Positions 9,105 to 17,215 are shown, numbered from the stretch's first letter. The stretch: 64,000 bases of DNA from Oscillospiraceae bacterium (GCA_015066205.1 SVOV01000006.1:26491-90490), one strand, 5' to 3'. Notes: generated from the letters alone by a model not told the origin. Program-made: numbers and translations.

Positions 9105-10571
9105 TTACCTCCATTCAGCAATAAGGTTTTCGAATGCCTTTGAAAAAGCGGATGCCGTAAAAGAACCGGTTGAAACAGTTTCTTCATAGTGTCCTTCTTC
9201 ATTTGATGCTGAATAATCATTGTCGGGAACAATGTAGCCGAGTGCGTCATTGCAAAGACCAAAAACGAGGATATCGTCATCGGATGAAAAATAAGAATTG
9301 AGAGGAGCGTGGGGATAGTTTGTTTTGTTATATGCTTCATCAGCCGAATAGAAGCCGCCGTAGATGAGCTCGGGCATTATTTCTCCGGGAGCTTCAATGA
9401 TTTTTATATTTTCACCGATTTCGATATATCCGATCTCACTTGTGAGAAGAACCTTACCGTTTTCCTTGAATGCCTTTACATTGCAAAGACCGGCTCTTTC
9501 TGCAAGAAGAAAAATGAAATTGTTAACTTCAAAATCTACCTGTGCATGGGCTATATTGAGAACAGGCTCCACAGGTATTCCGTTTTCTGCAAGTGTATAA
9601 AGAATGTCAGCAACAATAAGTGAATATTCCTGCATCTTTTGGAAAGCAGTAAGCTCATTTGAAATGCCGACTCTCTGATCGGTATTAATATGAATAGCTC
9701 CGCCGATAGCTCCCTGAATAAAGATAAAGTCAGCATTCTTCTGAGCTGTTACAGCCTGTTCTATATAGTAAGGAAAGTCACCGGAAAGCTCTGAATTGCT
9801 CCAATCAAGATTTACCGGATGAGCACCGAAATTTGTGATATAAATCTCTTTTCTTGTATTATCATTCGGAACAAACCTGAAAAGATGAATCTTCTCATCG
9901 ACGGAATAAGGAGCTCTTCCGTCATAGAACATTTCGGGACAGGTCTTTGATGAATAATACATTGTTCCTTCGGTTTTGCTGTTATAGGCTTCTCTTATTG
10001 CTTCAGCTGTCTTTTCAATTACGGAATCAATATAAGCTTCATTTCTTCCGCTTTTCGGAATATTGCCCCAGAGACCCTGTGTATCAACAGCACTGTGCGT
10101 GTGAGTTGAACCGATGTCAATACTTAAGAGCATTCCGTCACCTGTGATGTCATTGAGCTTTTCACGGATAGCCTTGATGTCGGCATTCATAAAGCCGACC
10201 GCATCTATCCATGCAAATGCTGCCGCGCCTCTGCCTGAATTGTCATCAAGCACAACAGCTCTGACGCATAGATCATCAACAATTCCTGTTACCTCCTGTG
10301 CGGGGAATTTAAGATATCCTCCGAGAAAATATCTTGTTTTATCAATGTCTGCGGGAGTGAGGCTTTTTTTTGAAAACCCTGCTGACCACAACTCGGAAAC
10401 AGCATCGTCAATAAAGCTTTCAGAGCCTTCAAGAAAATTTTTGCTGATTTCTTCTTGGGGGCGTTCATCGTAGCCTGTTTTTGTTGCGCTCTGTAAGACG
10501 GCGCTTAAAAGCAAGGGAAGTCCCATAAGGACTGCCATAATTGCAGAAAACCATCTTGTTAACACTTCCAT
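9105..10571 (-). CDS. Secreted ceramidase-like (PF04734-type) protein, paralog 2
   Basis: A 488-residue tandem paralog of the downstream gene with the same plan: signal/anchor segment (residues about 5-27), GSTHTHSAVDTQGLWG metal motif, His in NFGAHPVNLD, Glu in EAPGEIMPEL, and GYIVPDNDY near the end. The nucleophile region is again changed (FIQGAIGGAI). That two copies have kept the metal ligands but both lack the GDVSPN serine suggests a shared non-ceramidase activity, not random decay. The ATG at 10571 has a CGGAGG site. It lies 13 nt downstream of the GH84 gene and 6 nt upstream of paralog 1. Confidence 0.75.
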   Translation of the reverse strand: MEVLTRWFSAIMAVLMGLPLLLSAVLQSATKTGYDERPQEEISKNFLEGSESFIDDAVSELWSAGFSKKSLTPADIDKTRYFLGGYLKFPAQEVTGIVDDLCVRAVVLDDNSGRGAAAFAWIDAVGFMNADIKAIREKLNDITGDGMLLSIDIGSTHTHSAVDTQGLWGNIPKSGRNEAYIDSVIEKTAEAIREAYNSKTEGTMYYSSKTCPEMFYDGRAPYSVDEKIHLFRFVPNDNTRKEIYITNFGAHPVNLDWSNSELSGDFPYYIEQAVTAQKNADFIFIQGAIGGAIHINTDQRVGISNELTAFQKMQEYSLIVADILYTLAENGIPVEPVLNIAHAQVDFEVNNFIFLLAERAGLCNVKAFKENGKVLLTSEIGYIEIGENIKIIEAPGEIMPELIYGGFYSADEAYNKTNYPHAPLNSYFSSDDDILVFGLCNDALGYIVPDNDYSASNEEGHYEETVSTGSFTASAFSKAFENLIAEWR

Positions 10572-10584
10572 AAAAATACCTCCG

Positions 10585-12141
10585 TCAGTTGAGAATTTCT
10601 TTCAGTTCATCTTTTAAGTTCACATCATTTGATATCTTTGCGGGTAAAGAGTTATATTTATCAATAATAGCCGTAATTTCGGATTTTACTGATCCTTCTC
10701 TTTTTTGAATAAACTCAAATATCTTATCAAAAAGATCGCATAGTACATAAAACTTTTCCGACCATTTCGTCAGTTCATTACATATAGGAATATCCTTCTT
10801 AAGGAAAGCTTTACTTTTATGCATTTTCTCAAGAAACTCATCGGATAACCGAGCAGCTGTTTCTTTATCACCTTTATTTAATGCCGTTTCTATTTTATCG
10901 AGTGCTTCATACATTCGCCTTGAATTAGAGTCCTTAAGACAAGATGTATAAAGGTGGTCTGCAAAAACAATAAAGGCTTCGGCATTTTCTTTTCCGATGA
11001 CCTGAGCTACTGCATTTTCAAACGATTCCTCGGAGCAGTAATCTTCACTGTTCCACAGAAAATCGGAGTATGTAATAAGGGGTATTTTCGAGCATTCGGC
11101 ATATTCCATACAGTTTGCTATTATGCCTTCCGAGTATTTCCATAAATCCTTATCGCGGTTAATGATGGGGGAGATGTGCATTTCGTTATACATAGAACAA
11201 TCGTTTACGGGGTAATTGTCCCAGTAAAGAGGCTTATGGTGAGTTGCTTCAATAAATCTTATTGCCTCGTAACAGGTCAGTTCACGGGAGCATATATCTC
11301 TTCCTGTCCAAAATACAGATATAAGAGGATGAATATTCTGTCCGAGCTTTGAAATATAGTATTCGTCACCTTTACCGTGATAAAGGGTGGGGCAGACAGT
11401 AAGCTTAATTGAGGTGTCTATATCAAGCAGTGAAGAATACAATCTGTTTATAAGTGCAATGTGTGCTGTGACGGTTTCATTATAGAGAGCTTTGTCTTCT
11501 TCGTATTTAAGCTCATCGTCAATATCGTCCAAAAGCAACCCGAAATGCCTTGCACCGATATTATAAAGCTGCTCGCACTTTTTTATAAGGCATGAAAAGT
11601 CATTCTCATCGGAATACTTTATGGAAAGTCCCGGCGCTATGCACCAGTAAAAATCCATATAGTATTTTTTTGACAGACTGAGAAGCTCTTTCAGCTTTGA
11701 GAGTTCTTCCTCGGGATAAAGAGCATTCCATTTTTCCCTGTGGTATAAGTCATCTTTAGGTGCATAATACACGGTATTCATTCTGTTTTTTGCCATCAAA
11801 GACATTACGGAGCTGCGTTTTTCATCAGTCCAGGGAGTGCCGTAAAAGCCCTCAATATAGCCTCTTACACGAAATGACGGGCAGCATATAAATTTTCCGT
11901 TTGATATTCTGCCTTCTTTCTTGCGTTTTATAATATCGCATATGGCATAGAATGCACTTTTCTCACCCGAACATTCAATGCTGATATCATTATCGGAAAT
12001 CGAGAGAATATATTTTTCATCTGTGATTCTTTTTGATTTTTCACAATATGTAGTGAGCCGTGAATCATAATAAGATATGTTTATTCTGTATTCGTTCAGT
12101 GAATCACCGAATAATTCGGAAACGGCAGGAATGCTATGCAA
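10585..12141 (-). CDS. GH84 beta-N-acetylglucosaminidase (O-GlcNAcase family), cytoplasmic
   Basis: About 518 residues. The N-terminal GH20b-like domain is followed by the GH84 barrel, which opens with RGYIEGFYGTPWTDEKR and continues MNTVYYAPKDDLYHREKW, close to the NagJ/OGA consensus. The paired catalytic aspartates are Asp205-Asp206 in GLLLDDIDDE, the arrangement for substrate-assisted catalysis. A helical C-terminal domain follows from about residue 400. No signal peptide is seen, so it probably acts on imported GlcNAc-glycosides or on cytoplasmic glycoconjugates. I chose the TTG at 12141 because GAGGTG at 12148-12153 serves it; the upstream TTG at 12168 lies within the promoter region. 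It heads the operon with the two ceramidase-like genes. Confidence 0.88.
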   Translation of the reverse strand: MHSIPAVSELFGDSLNEYRINISYYDSRLTTYCEKSKRITDEKYILSISDNDISIECSGEKSAFYAICDIIKRKKEGRISNGKFICCPSFRVRGYIEGFYGTPWTDEKRSSVMSLMAKNRMNTVYYAPKDDLYHREKWNALYPEEELSKLKELLSLSKKYYMDFYWCIAPGLSIKYSDENDFSCLIKKCEQLYNIGARHFGLLLDDIDDELKYEEDKALYNETVTAHIALINRLYSSLLDIDTSIKLTVCPTLYHGKGDEYYISKLGQNIHPLISVFWTGRDICSRELTCYEAIRFIEATHHKPLYWDNYPVNDCSMYNEMHISPIINRDKDLWKYSEGIIANCMEYAECSKIPLITYSDFLWNSEDYCSEESFENAVAQVIGKENAEAFIVFADHLYTSCLKDSNSRRMYEALDKIETALNKGDKETAARLSDEFLEKMHKSKAFLKKDIPICNELTKWSEKFYVLCDLFDKIFEFIQKREGSVKSEITAIIDKYNSLPAKISNDVNLKDELKEILN

Positions 12142-12159
12142 AAATATCACCTCATAACT

Positions 12160-12188
12160 AATATACAATAAATAAAATTATAATTCAA
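12160..12188 (-). promoter_or_regulatory. Candidate promoter for the GH84 operon
   Basis: Minus-strand -35 TTGAAT (12183-12188), 17 bp, -10 TATATT (12160-12165). The implied leader is very short, so the overlapping TATAAT at 12177-12182 is an alternative -10 with a longer leader. Confidence 0.5.
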
Positions 12189-12204
12189 TACGAAATAATA
12201 TGTG

Positions 12205-12233
12205 TTGAATTTTTGCAAAACTGATGATAGAAT
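12205..12233 (+). promoter_or_regulatory. SigA promoter for the GNAT gene
   Basis: -35 TTGAAT (12205-12210), 17-bp spacer, -10 TAGAAT (12228-12233), then AAGGGGAG before the ATG at 12257. It is divergent from the GH84 operon with only 16 bp between the two -35 boxes. Confidence 0.7.
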
Positions 12234-12256
12234 CCATTATGTAAGGGGAGATCTTT

Positions 12257-12811
12257 ATGAACATAAGACCGTATGAAATAAAGGATAAGGATGCTGTTCA
12301 TTTTGTTTGTCTGAACAGCGAAGGACCATGTAAAAGCTCTTTAAGAGGAATAAATTTCGCTTTGGCTGTATACTGTGATTATTATCTTGAAAATGAGCCC
12401 GAAAACTGTTTTGTTGCGACAGATGAAGATGATACAGCAATCGGATATATTATCTGTGCACAGGATTTTGATCTGTTCAAAGAGCGTTTTGAAAGTGAAT
12501 ACTGTACCCGTATAAAAAAATGGGAGTTTCGCAGAAGAAAATCAGCACACAGGTCAATTATCCCTCACGAAAAATATAAAGAGGAATATCCTGCCCATCT
12601 TCACATTGATATTCTTCCCGAATATCAGCGTATGGGATTAGGTCATAAACTGACAGATGCTTTGTTAACGCATCTTTGCCAAAAAGGGATCAAGGGGATT
12701 ATGCTTACTACCTGGATAAAAAATGTCAAAGGCAGAGGTTTTTATGAAAAATACGGCTTTTCTCTGCTTGCTGAAATGAAAAACTGTGCCGTTTACGGCA
12801 TAAAGCTTTAA
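12257..12811 (+). CDS. GNAT acetyltransferase of the O-GlcNAcase-associated type
   Basis: A 184-residue GCN5-family protein. The acetyl-CoA motif A is LHIDILPEYQRMGLGHKL (R/QxxGxG/A core QRMGLG), and the C-terminal FYEKYGF is typical. The order IRPYEIKDKDAVHFVC, then a FVATDEDDTAIGYIICAQD strand, a long charged insertion ending EEYPAHLHID, then motif A, resembles the HAT-like C-terminal domain of animal OGA and bacterial single-domain relatives such as the one from Oceanicola. It is divergent from a GH84 gene, the other half of animal OGA. The P-loop is intact here, so it may be an active acetyltransferase; its substrate is unknown. Confidence 0.82.
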   Translation: MNIRPYEIKDKDAVHFVCLNSEGPCKSSLRGINFALAVYCDYYLENEPENCFVATDEDDTAIGYIICAQDFDLFKERFESEYCTRIKKWEFRRRKSAHRSIIPHEKYKEEYPAHLHIDILPEYQRMGLGHKLTDALLTHLCQKGIKGIMLTTWIKNVKGRGFYEKYGFSLLAEMKNCAVYGIKL

Positions 12812-12812
12812 G

Positions 12813-12846
12813 AATACCCTGAACCGTTATATCGGTTCAGGGTATT
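12813..12846. terminator. Bidirectional terminator between the GNAT and PHP genes
   Basis: Perfect 14-bp arms AATACCCTGAACCG and its complement around a 6-nt loop, with short T runs on both sides. It serves both convergent genes. Confidence 0.8.
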
Positions 12847-12858
12847 TTGGCGGTAACA

Positions 12859-14244
12859 TTACCAGATATGATTCCATAACAGCTTTTTAATGATCGTATT
12901 GAACAATCCGTGACCGAATGTGAAATTGTAAAAATCAACAAAGGCACGCATAAACATTGACAGATCAAATGTTGTGTAAACATCGGATGTATATTCTACA
13001 CCGTCAGCCTTTGTGACAAAGGGCTGAGAATAAAGAATACCACCGGGACCTGTTAATTGGAAGCGTACATAAGAACCGATATCATATTCGTATTCGTTAA
13101 GATCAAAGGATGTAAGATCCTTGCCCTGGGCGATTATGATGCCGTTGGATATCCACTGAACATTGTCAAATTCACTGCCTTCAAAGGAGATCGTATCCGC
13201 TTCATTGTCAACATAAATTCTTGTAACGGCAGGGGGTAAGTTGCCTGTTCCGTTGAAGTCGTCGCCGAGATAATAGGTATCGACTCTTCCTACTGAAAAC
13301 CATGCGCCGCTTCTCATACATTTTTCAAAAGCATCTTCCGTGAGTTCCGGCATTAACATCATTGTGAATGCCCAGTCGTTATCTTCAATATCGTGAGAAT
13401 CGGAAAAAGCAATCCCCGGAACATTTCTTCCATGAGGAATTGTCAGCTGAAGTATCTGATCCCATATAACCGAATCAAATTTAGTGCTGTTGACATCAAA
13501 GGCTACACAGGAATCATAGTCAAGGAAGATGTTTGCAAATTTATTTGCATAATAAGGTTCATAGGCTCTCCATTCGTCCTCGTCGTTTCTTCCAACATAT
13601 TCACCAACATGGTCAAGGAAAGAAAAGCCCCCCTCCTTGTCGCAAGCTCTTACAACAGATTCAAAATCACCGTAAACTCCCATTTTTGCCTGAACGCTTT
13701 TACATCCGAATGTGTTGATATGACAGTCATTGATCGGTGTAGCGCCGTTGGCTTCACAGGAACCTGTGATCTCCATCATACCGCCAAGCTCGTAACCGAG
13801 CTTCTCAGCGAGAGCATCACGCTCATCGCTCTTATAAGTGCCGTTGATTATAGCTTCTCTTTCTTCAGTTGAAAGTACAACGGGATCTCTCATTCCTGTA
13901 CGGCTGAACTTAAAAAAGCGGTAGATGGGAACAGTCTGAGGAACCTTATCCCAACGCTCTCCGAGAACGGCGTGATCTGATATAGCAAGTATCTGATATC
14001 CGAGATCATAATGCTTTTTGACACTGTCGGCTATGCTCTGGTCGGCATCGCTTGCATCTGTGTGAGAATGTAACGATGCCTTGTACTGATTCCAGTTATC
14101 CCAATCAACCGAATCGTATGGACTTGTGACAGTAAAATTTAATTCTCCCTTTGCATCATCCGCTGCAAAGGCAAAGGAAGCAAGGCTTAAAAGCATTATA
14201 CCTGATAAAACAAATGAAAAAGCTTTTTTGATTGCTGATTTCAT
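12859..14244 (-). CDS. Secreted PHP-domain (putative metal-dependent phosphoesterase) protein
   Basis: A 461-residue protein with a signal peptide ending near AFA/ADD (residues 1-28). The PHP motif ASLHSHTDASDAD gives His59, His61 and Asp63; LAISDHAV and LDHVGE supply further ligands, and FSDSHDIED closes the site. After the catalytic domain (to about residue 330), an Ig-like beta module follows (about 340-420). The last about 30 residues are aromatic and amphipathic (MRAFVDFYNFTFGHGLF). Extracellular PHP proteins may cleave phosphoesters of teichoic acid, nucleotides or lipids; which one is not visible. A 40-residue protein is encoded just upstream in the same transcript. Confidence 0.83.
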   Translation of the reverse strand: MKSAIKKAFSFVLSGIMLLSLASFAFAADDAKGELNFTVTSPYDSVDWDNWNQYKASLHSHTDASDADQSIADSVKKHYDLGYQILAISDHAVLGERWDKVPQTVPIYRFFKFSRTGMRDPVVLSTEEREAIINGTYKSDERDALAEKLGYELGGMMEITGSCEANGATPINDCHINTFGCKSVQAKMGVYGDFESVVRACDKEGGFSFLDHVGEYVGRNDEDEWRAYEPYYANKFANIFLDYDSCVAFDVNSTKFDSVIWDQILQLTIPHGRNVPGIAFSDSHDIEDNDWAFTMMLMPELTEDAFEKCMRSGAWFSVGRVDTYYLGDDFNGTGNLPPAVTRIYVDNEADTISFEGSEFDNVQWISNGIIIAQGKDLTSFDLNEYEYDIGSYVRFQLTGPGGILYSQPFVTKADGVEYTSDVYTTFDLSMFMRAFVDFYNFTFGHGLFNTIIKKLLWNHIW

Positions 14245-14273
14245 ATATATTTCTCCTCTCTGAAAAAACAGAA

Positions 14274-14396
14274 TTATCTTTTAAGTCCGGGGAAAAATGC
14301 ACTGAGCTTTACAATAAAATCGTATAAAATAAAATTAATTTTTGCGATAAGATCTCTTAAAATAAGATTAGTATCTCTCAATTCGATTTCCGGCAT
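14274..14396 (-). CDS. 40-residue amphipathic protein upstream of the PHP gene
   Basis: This reads MPEIELRDTN... and continues as one long amphipathic helix with Ile/Leu/Phe spaced every 3-4 residues, ending GLKR. A good ribosome site (GAAAGGTG) lies 7 nt before the ATG at 14396, and the only promoter seen lies upstream of it, so it is the first gene of the PHP operon. The hydrophobic face resembles the C-terminal tails of the PHP protein and of the large protein at 47854-54030. It may be a membrane-binding peptide; no family is recognised. Confidence 0.6.
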   Translation of the reverse strand: MPEIELRDTNLILRDLIAKINFILYDFIVKLSAFFPGLKR

Positions 14397-14420
14397 TGTA
14401 ATCACCTTTCAAAATAATTT

Positions 14421-14434
14421 TGTACAAAAGTACA
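14421..14434. promoter_or_regulatory. Operator-like palindrome TGTACAAAAGTACA
   Basis: A near-perfect inverted repeat (TGTAC-4-GTACA) sits immediately downstream of the -10 of the PHP operon promoter, at the predicted transcription start. This is a typical repressor position. The regulator is unknown. Confidence 0.5.
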
Positions 14435-14439
14435 CTATT

Positions 14440-14468
14440 ATGTTAATAAAAACTTATCTTGATGTCAA
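14440..14468 (-). promoter_or_regulatory. SigA promoter of the 40-residue protein/PHP operon
   Basis: Minus-strand -35 TTGACA (14463-14468), 17 bp, -10 TAACAT (14440-14445). Confidence 0.65.
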
Positions 14469-14546
14469 CAAGTTTTGATGAAATTTACTAAAATATCATT
14501 AAAATTCGAAAAAAATTTTCTACATAATGATTAAATAAGATAGACA

Positions 14547-14575
14547 TTGACACTTGTTTCAGAAAAGATTATTAT
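14547..14575 (+). promoter_or_regulatory. SigA promoter of the metallophosphoesterase gene
   Basis: -35 TTGACA (14547-14552), 17 bp, -10 TATTAT (14570-14575), followed by GGAGG 7 nt before the ATG at 14604. Confidence 0.8.
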
Positions 14576-14603
14576 TAAATCAGAATTTATGGAGGTATGA
14601 AAA

Positions 14604-15947
14604 ATGTTAAGGTTTTTGCTTAAGGTGTTAAAGACGATAGGAATTACTTTAGTATCATTTATCTCTCTGATCGTTTTTCTTTGTGTCATTACTCTTCTCT
14701 GGGGCGGTGTACAGATGTCAAGAGGAAATGTGACCGACTCTCTTCCGGAAGTCCCTGCAGATTTCGTTCCTGAAATCAGGCTTATTGTTTTTACGGACAC
14801 TCATAATGAAAACGAAAATGTTGCTGACGCCATAGATACGGCTTATGAAATGTTTGATAATGATACCGTTTATAAAGGAATAGACGGATTCTTCGGACTC
14901 GGTGATTTTTCAAGCATCGGCACAGAGCCCGACTATAAAGCTTATACCGATACACTCAAAGAGCACATAAGAGAAGAAACTGTTTGTATCAATGTGCTTG
15001 GTAATCACGAATTCAAGACTGATACCTATAAAGAGCTGTTTACAGAGTATTTCGGACATGACATTAATACCGTGACCGAGATCAACGGTTTTACTTGTAT
15101 AGCATTTTCAGGCGAACGTTCTCTTACGGAATGGACATTTACGCCCTCAAGTCTTAAGTGGCTCAGTGATGAAATTCATAAGGCTCAGAAGAATTCCGGA
15201 GATAAGCCTGTTTTTGTGTTTGAGCATCCGCATCCCTTTGGTACTGTATATGGCAGTACAATTTGGTGTACGCCGCAGCTGAATCCGGTTTTTGCAGGTC
15301 ACACCAATGTAATCAATTTTTCAGGACATTCGCATTTTCCTATGAATGATCCCAGAAGCATTAATCAGAGTACATATACCTCTGTCGGAGTAGGAGCTAT
15401 GGCAAGGTTTGAGCTTGATGAGAACTATATTCCGGGGCAGCACCCTGAAGGATATGAAGATGCCGCTCAGTTTGCCGTTGTTGAAGCTGACAGCGTAGGA
15501 AGAGTCAGAATCCGCGGTTATGATCTTTTATCGGATACATATTTCTGCGATTATTTTATAGAAAATGTAAATGACCGTGATACATTCGCATATACCTATA
15601 AAAATATGAAGGCTCACGATAAGGCTCCCGAATTTCCTGAGAATACTGAAGTCTTTACAGAATTAACAGAAGACGGAGATTACAGGATTTCGTTTACAAA
15701 AGCTGAAATGCCGGAGGGCTTTATTGTCCACGAGTACAAGGTTGTAATCACTGATGAAAATAATTCTGAGATTTACAAGGATAATTTTATTGCTTCGTAT
15801 TATCTGATAAATGATGAAGCAACACAGGGATTTACCGTATCAAAGGATATTCTTACAAGCGGTCAGAAATACGAACTGACAATAAAAGCCGAAAGCGCTT
15901 ACCATAAGTATTCTGATGAAAAAACAGTGTCTTTTACGGTGCAGTAA
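14604..15947 (+). CDS. Membrane-anchored calcineurin-like metallophosphoesterase
   Basis: A 447-residue protein with an N-terminal anchor (residues about 8-35) and an extracytoplasmic phosphoesterase domain. Metal-binding motifs are complete: FTDTHNE (Asp65, His67), GLGDFSS (Asp101), VLGNHEF (Asn134, His135), FEHPHPFG and FSGHSHFP. The C-terminal about 120 residues form a fibronectin/Ig-like beta module. It probably hydrolyses a phosphoester at the cell surface (nucleotide, lipid or wall polymer). It is monocistronic with its own promoter and terminator, and lies divergent from the PHP phosphoesterase operon. Confidence 0.88.
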   Translation: MLRFLLKVLKTIGITLVSFISLIVFLCVITLLWGGVQMSRGNVTDSLPEVPADFVPEIRLIVFTDTHNENENVADAIDTAYEMFDNDTVYKGIDGFFGLGDFSSIGTEPDYKAYTDTLKEHIREETVCINVLGNHEFKTDTYKELFTEYFGHDINTVTEINGFTCIAFSGERSLTEWTFTPSSLKWLSDEIHKAQKNSGDKPVFVFEHPHPFGTVYGSTIWCTPQLNPVFAGHTNVINFSGHSHFPMNDPRSINQSTYTSVGVGAMARFELDENYIPGQHPEGYEDAAQFAVVEADSVGRVRIRGYDLLSDTYFCDYFIENVNDRDTFAYTYKNMKAHDKAPEFPENTEVFTELTEDGDYRISFTKAEMPEGFIVHEYKVVITDENNSEIYKDNFIASYYLINDEATQGFTVSKDILTSGQKYELTIKAESAYHKYSDEKTVSFTVQ

Positions 15948-15970
15948 AAAATTAATGATAAAAAACAGAA

Positions 15971-16007
15971 AATACAAGCTTATCTTACGACAGGCTTGTA
16001 TTTTTTT
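15971..16007 (+). terminator. Terminator after the metallophosphoesterase gene
   Basis: AATACAAGC (15971-15979) pairs with GCTTGTATT (15994-16002), followed by seven T. Confidence 0.8.
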
Positions 16008-16021
16008 GCTATAAAGACAGT

Positions 16022-16225
16022 TTAGTTTTCTTTTTTAGAAAACTCCATAGGGTCAACATTAAGATGGGTGCATATTTTTATTATAACATCAAAAGAAGCA
16101 CCTCCGATATCGCGCGAAAGGAGAGTCATCAACGTGCTGTAAGGAATATCAGCTTCAATTGCAAACTGTCTTAAGCTTTGGAAATTATCCAGTATGAGAT
16201 TACGAAGCTTTTGTTCTCTGTTCAT
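16022..16225 (-). CDS. XRE-family DNA-binding protein (67 residues)
   Basis: A stand-alone helix-turn-helix with no effector domain: FAIEADIPYSTLMTLLSRDIGG forms helices 2-3, and ICTHLNVDPMEFSKKEN is the usual end of the fold. It starts 2 nt after the DeoR stop, so both regulators are made from one transcript. Its DNA target is unknown. Confidence 0.8.
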   Translation of the reverse strand: MNREQKLRNLILDNFQSLRQFAIEADIPYSTLMTLLSRDIGGASFDVIIKICTHLNVDPMEFSKKEN

Positions 16226-16227
16226 TT

Positions 16228-16998
16228 TTATTCCTCTGCGACAATAATTTTAATTCCTTTTTCCTCAAGCGCTGAAAGCTCTTCTTCTGCACAATCCCGA
16301 TCTGTAATAAGAGCATCGAAAGCTTCGGCATTACAAACCTTAATAAAAGAATTTACGCTTATTTTGGAGCTTGGTAATAAAAGATACTTTTGTCTGCTGT
16401 TTTTGAGAACAGCTCGTTGAAAAGCGGCTGTTTCATCGGAGCCGTTGGACAGCCCGAATTCTGCGGTCAGTCCGCCGCCGGTAATAAAACAGATATCAAA
16501 GTGTAATCTGCTGATAAATTCAGTAGCTATAGTGTCAACAACAGATCCGCTTTTTCTCATTTTTCCGCCTGCAACATATACATCAACATTTTCATAGAAT
16601 CTTAATTCCTGTGCCATATCAACAGAATTTACTACTGCTGTAAAACGGATGTTTTCAGGAAGCAGTGATATGATTATGTGTCCGAAGGAACCGCTTGTTA
16701 TGTAAACAATATCATTCTCTTTTATTCTGTTTACAGCTATTTCAGCGATTGCTTTATAATTCGGAAAAATTACCATATCATTATATTGACGGTTTTCGGG
16801 GGAAGTTATTTTTACTTGCCTTAAAAGAATAGCACCGCCGTAAGTTCTTTTACACAAGCCCTTTTGTTCAAGAAATCTCAGATCACGCCTTGCGGATTCA
16901 TCTGATATTCCGAATTTCTGAGTTATTTCAGTAACACTGATCTTACCGTTTTCTTTTATTAATTCTGATATTTTCTGTTGGCGTTCTTCCATAAACAT
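16228..16998 (-). CDS. DeoR/GlpR-family transcriptional regulator
   Basis: A 256-residue protein with an N-terminal winged HTH (EERQQKISELIKENGKISV...RRDLRFLEQKGLCKRTYGGA) and a DeoR-type sugar-phosphate sensor domain (YITSGSFGHII, VDVYVAGGKMRKSGSV, FDICFITGGGL). Family members usually repress sugar catabolic operons, but no sugar kinase or transporter lies beside it. Together with the inverted repeat over its promoter this suggests autoregulation and distant targets. It is followed directly by a small XRE gene. Confidence 0.9.
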   Translation of the reverse strand: MFMEERQQKISELIKENGKISVTEITQKFGISDESARRDLRFLEQKGLCKRTYGGAILLRQVKITSPENRQYNDMVIFPNYKAIAEIAVNRIKENDIVYITSGSFGHIIISLLPENIRFTAVVNSVDMAQELRFYENVDVYVAGGKMRKSGSVVDTIATEFISRLHFDICFITGGGLTAEFGLSNGSDETAAFQRAVLKNSRQKYLLLPSSKISVNSFIKVCNAEAFDALITDRDCAEEELSALEEKGIKIIVAEE

Positions 16999-17013
16999 AA
17001 GAAAACCTCCTTA

Positions 17014-17056
17014 TTTGTTGTAGATATCGAATTCGACGGTATTATAATACAACAAA
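17014..17056. promoter_or_regulatory. Inverted repeat over the DeoR promoter (candidate autoregulatory operator)
   Basis: TTTGTTGTA (17014-17022) and TACAACAAA (17048-17056) are perfect inverted 9-mers, 25 bp apart. The second overlaps the -10, and the first lies just before the ribosome site. A separate 12-bp palindrome, ACGAATATTCGT, lies upstream at 17085-17096. Confidence 0.5.
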
Positions 17057-17072
17057 AACGGAAATAAATCAA
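17044..17072 (-). promoter_or_regulatory. SigA promoter of the deoR-xre operon
   Basis: Minus-strand -35 TTGATT (17067-17072), 17 bp, -10 TATTAT (17044-17049); AAGGAGG precedes the ATG. Confidence 0.75.
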
Positions 17073-17100
17073 CATAAACGGTAAACGAATATTCGTATAT

Positions 17101-17131
17101 TTAAAACTGCCCTCACAAAATATGAGGGCAG
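17101..17131 (-). terminator. Terminator after the esterase gene
   Basis: CTGCCCTCA (17107-17115) and TGAGGGCAG (17123-17131) are perfect arms around a 7-nt loop. On the minus strand they are followed by a short TTTTAA run. It lies 85 bp past the esterase stop. Confidence 0.65.
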
Positions 17132-17215
17132 AAAACGGATTTGATGAGTTTTGTTATAAAAATAGAAACAGCTTTAATAAATATTAACGCTGCAGGTAAT
17201 AAGATAATTGCTCTA

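Noticed and set aside
7608..10571. Calling the two proteins ceramidases outright
   Set aside because: The catalytic serine loop is missing in both, so only a ceramidase-like fold can be supported.
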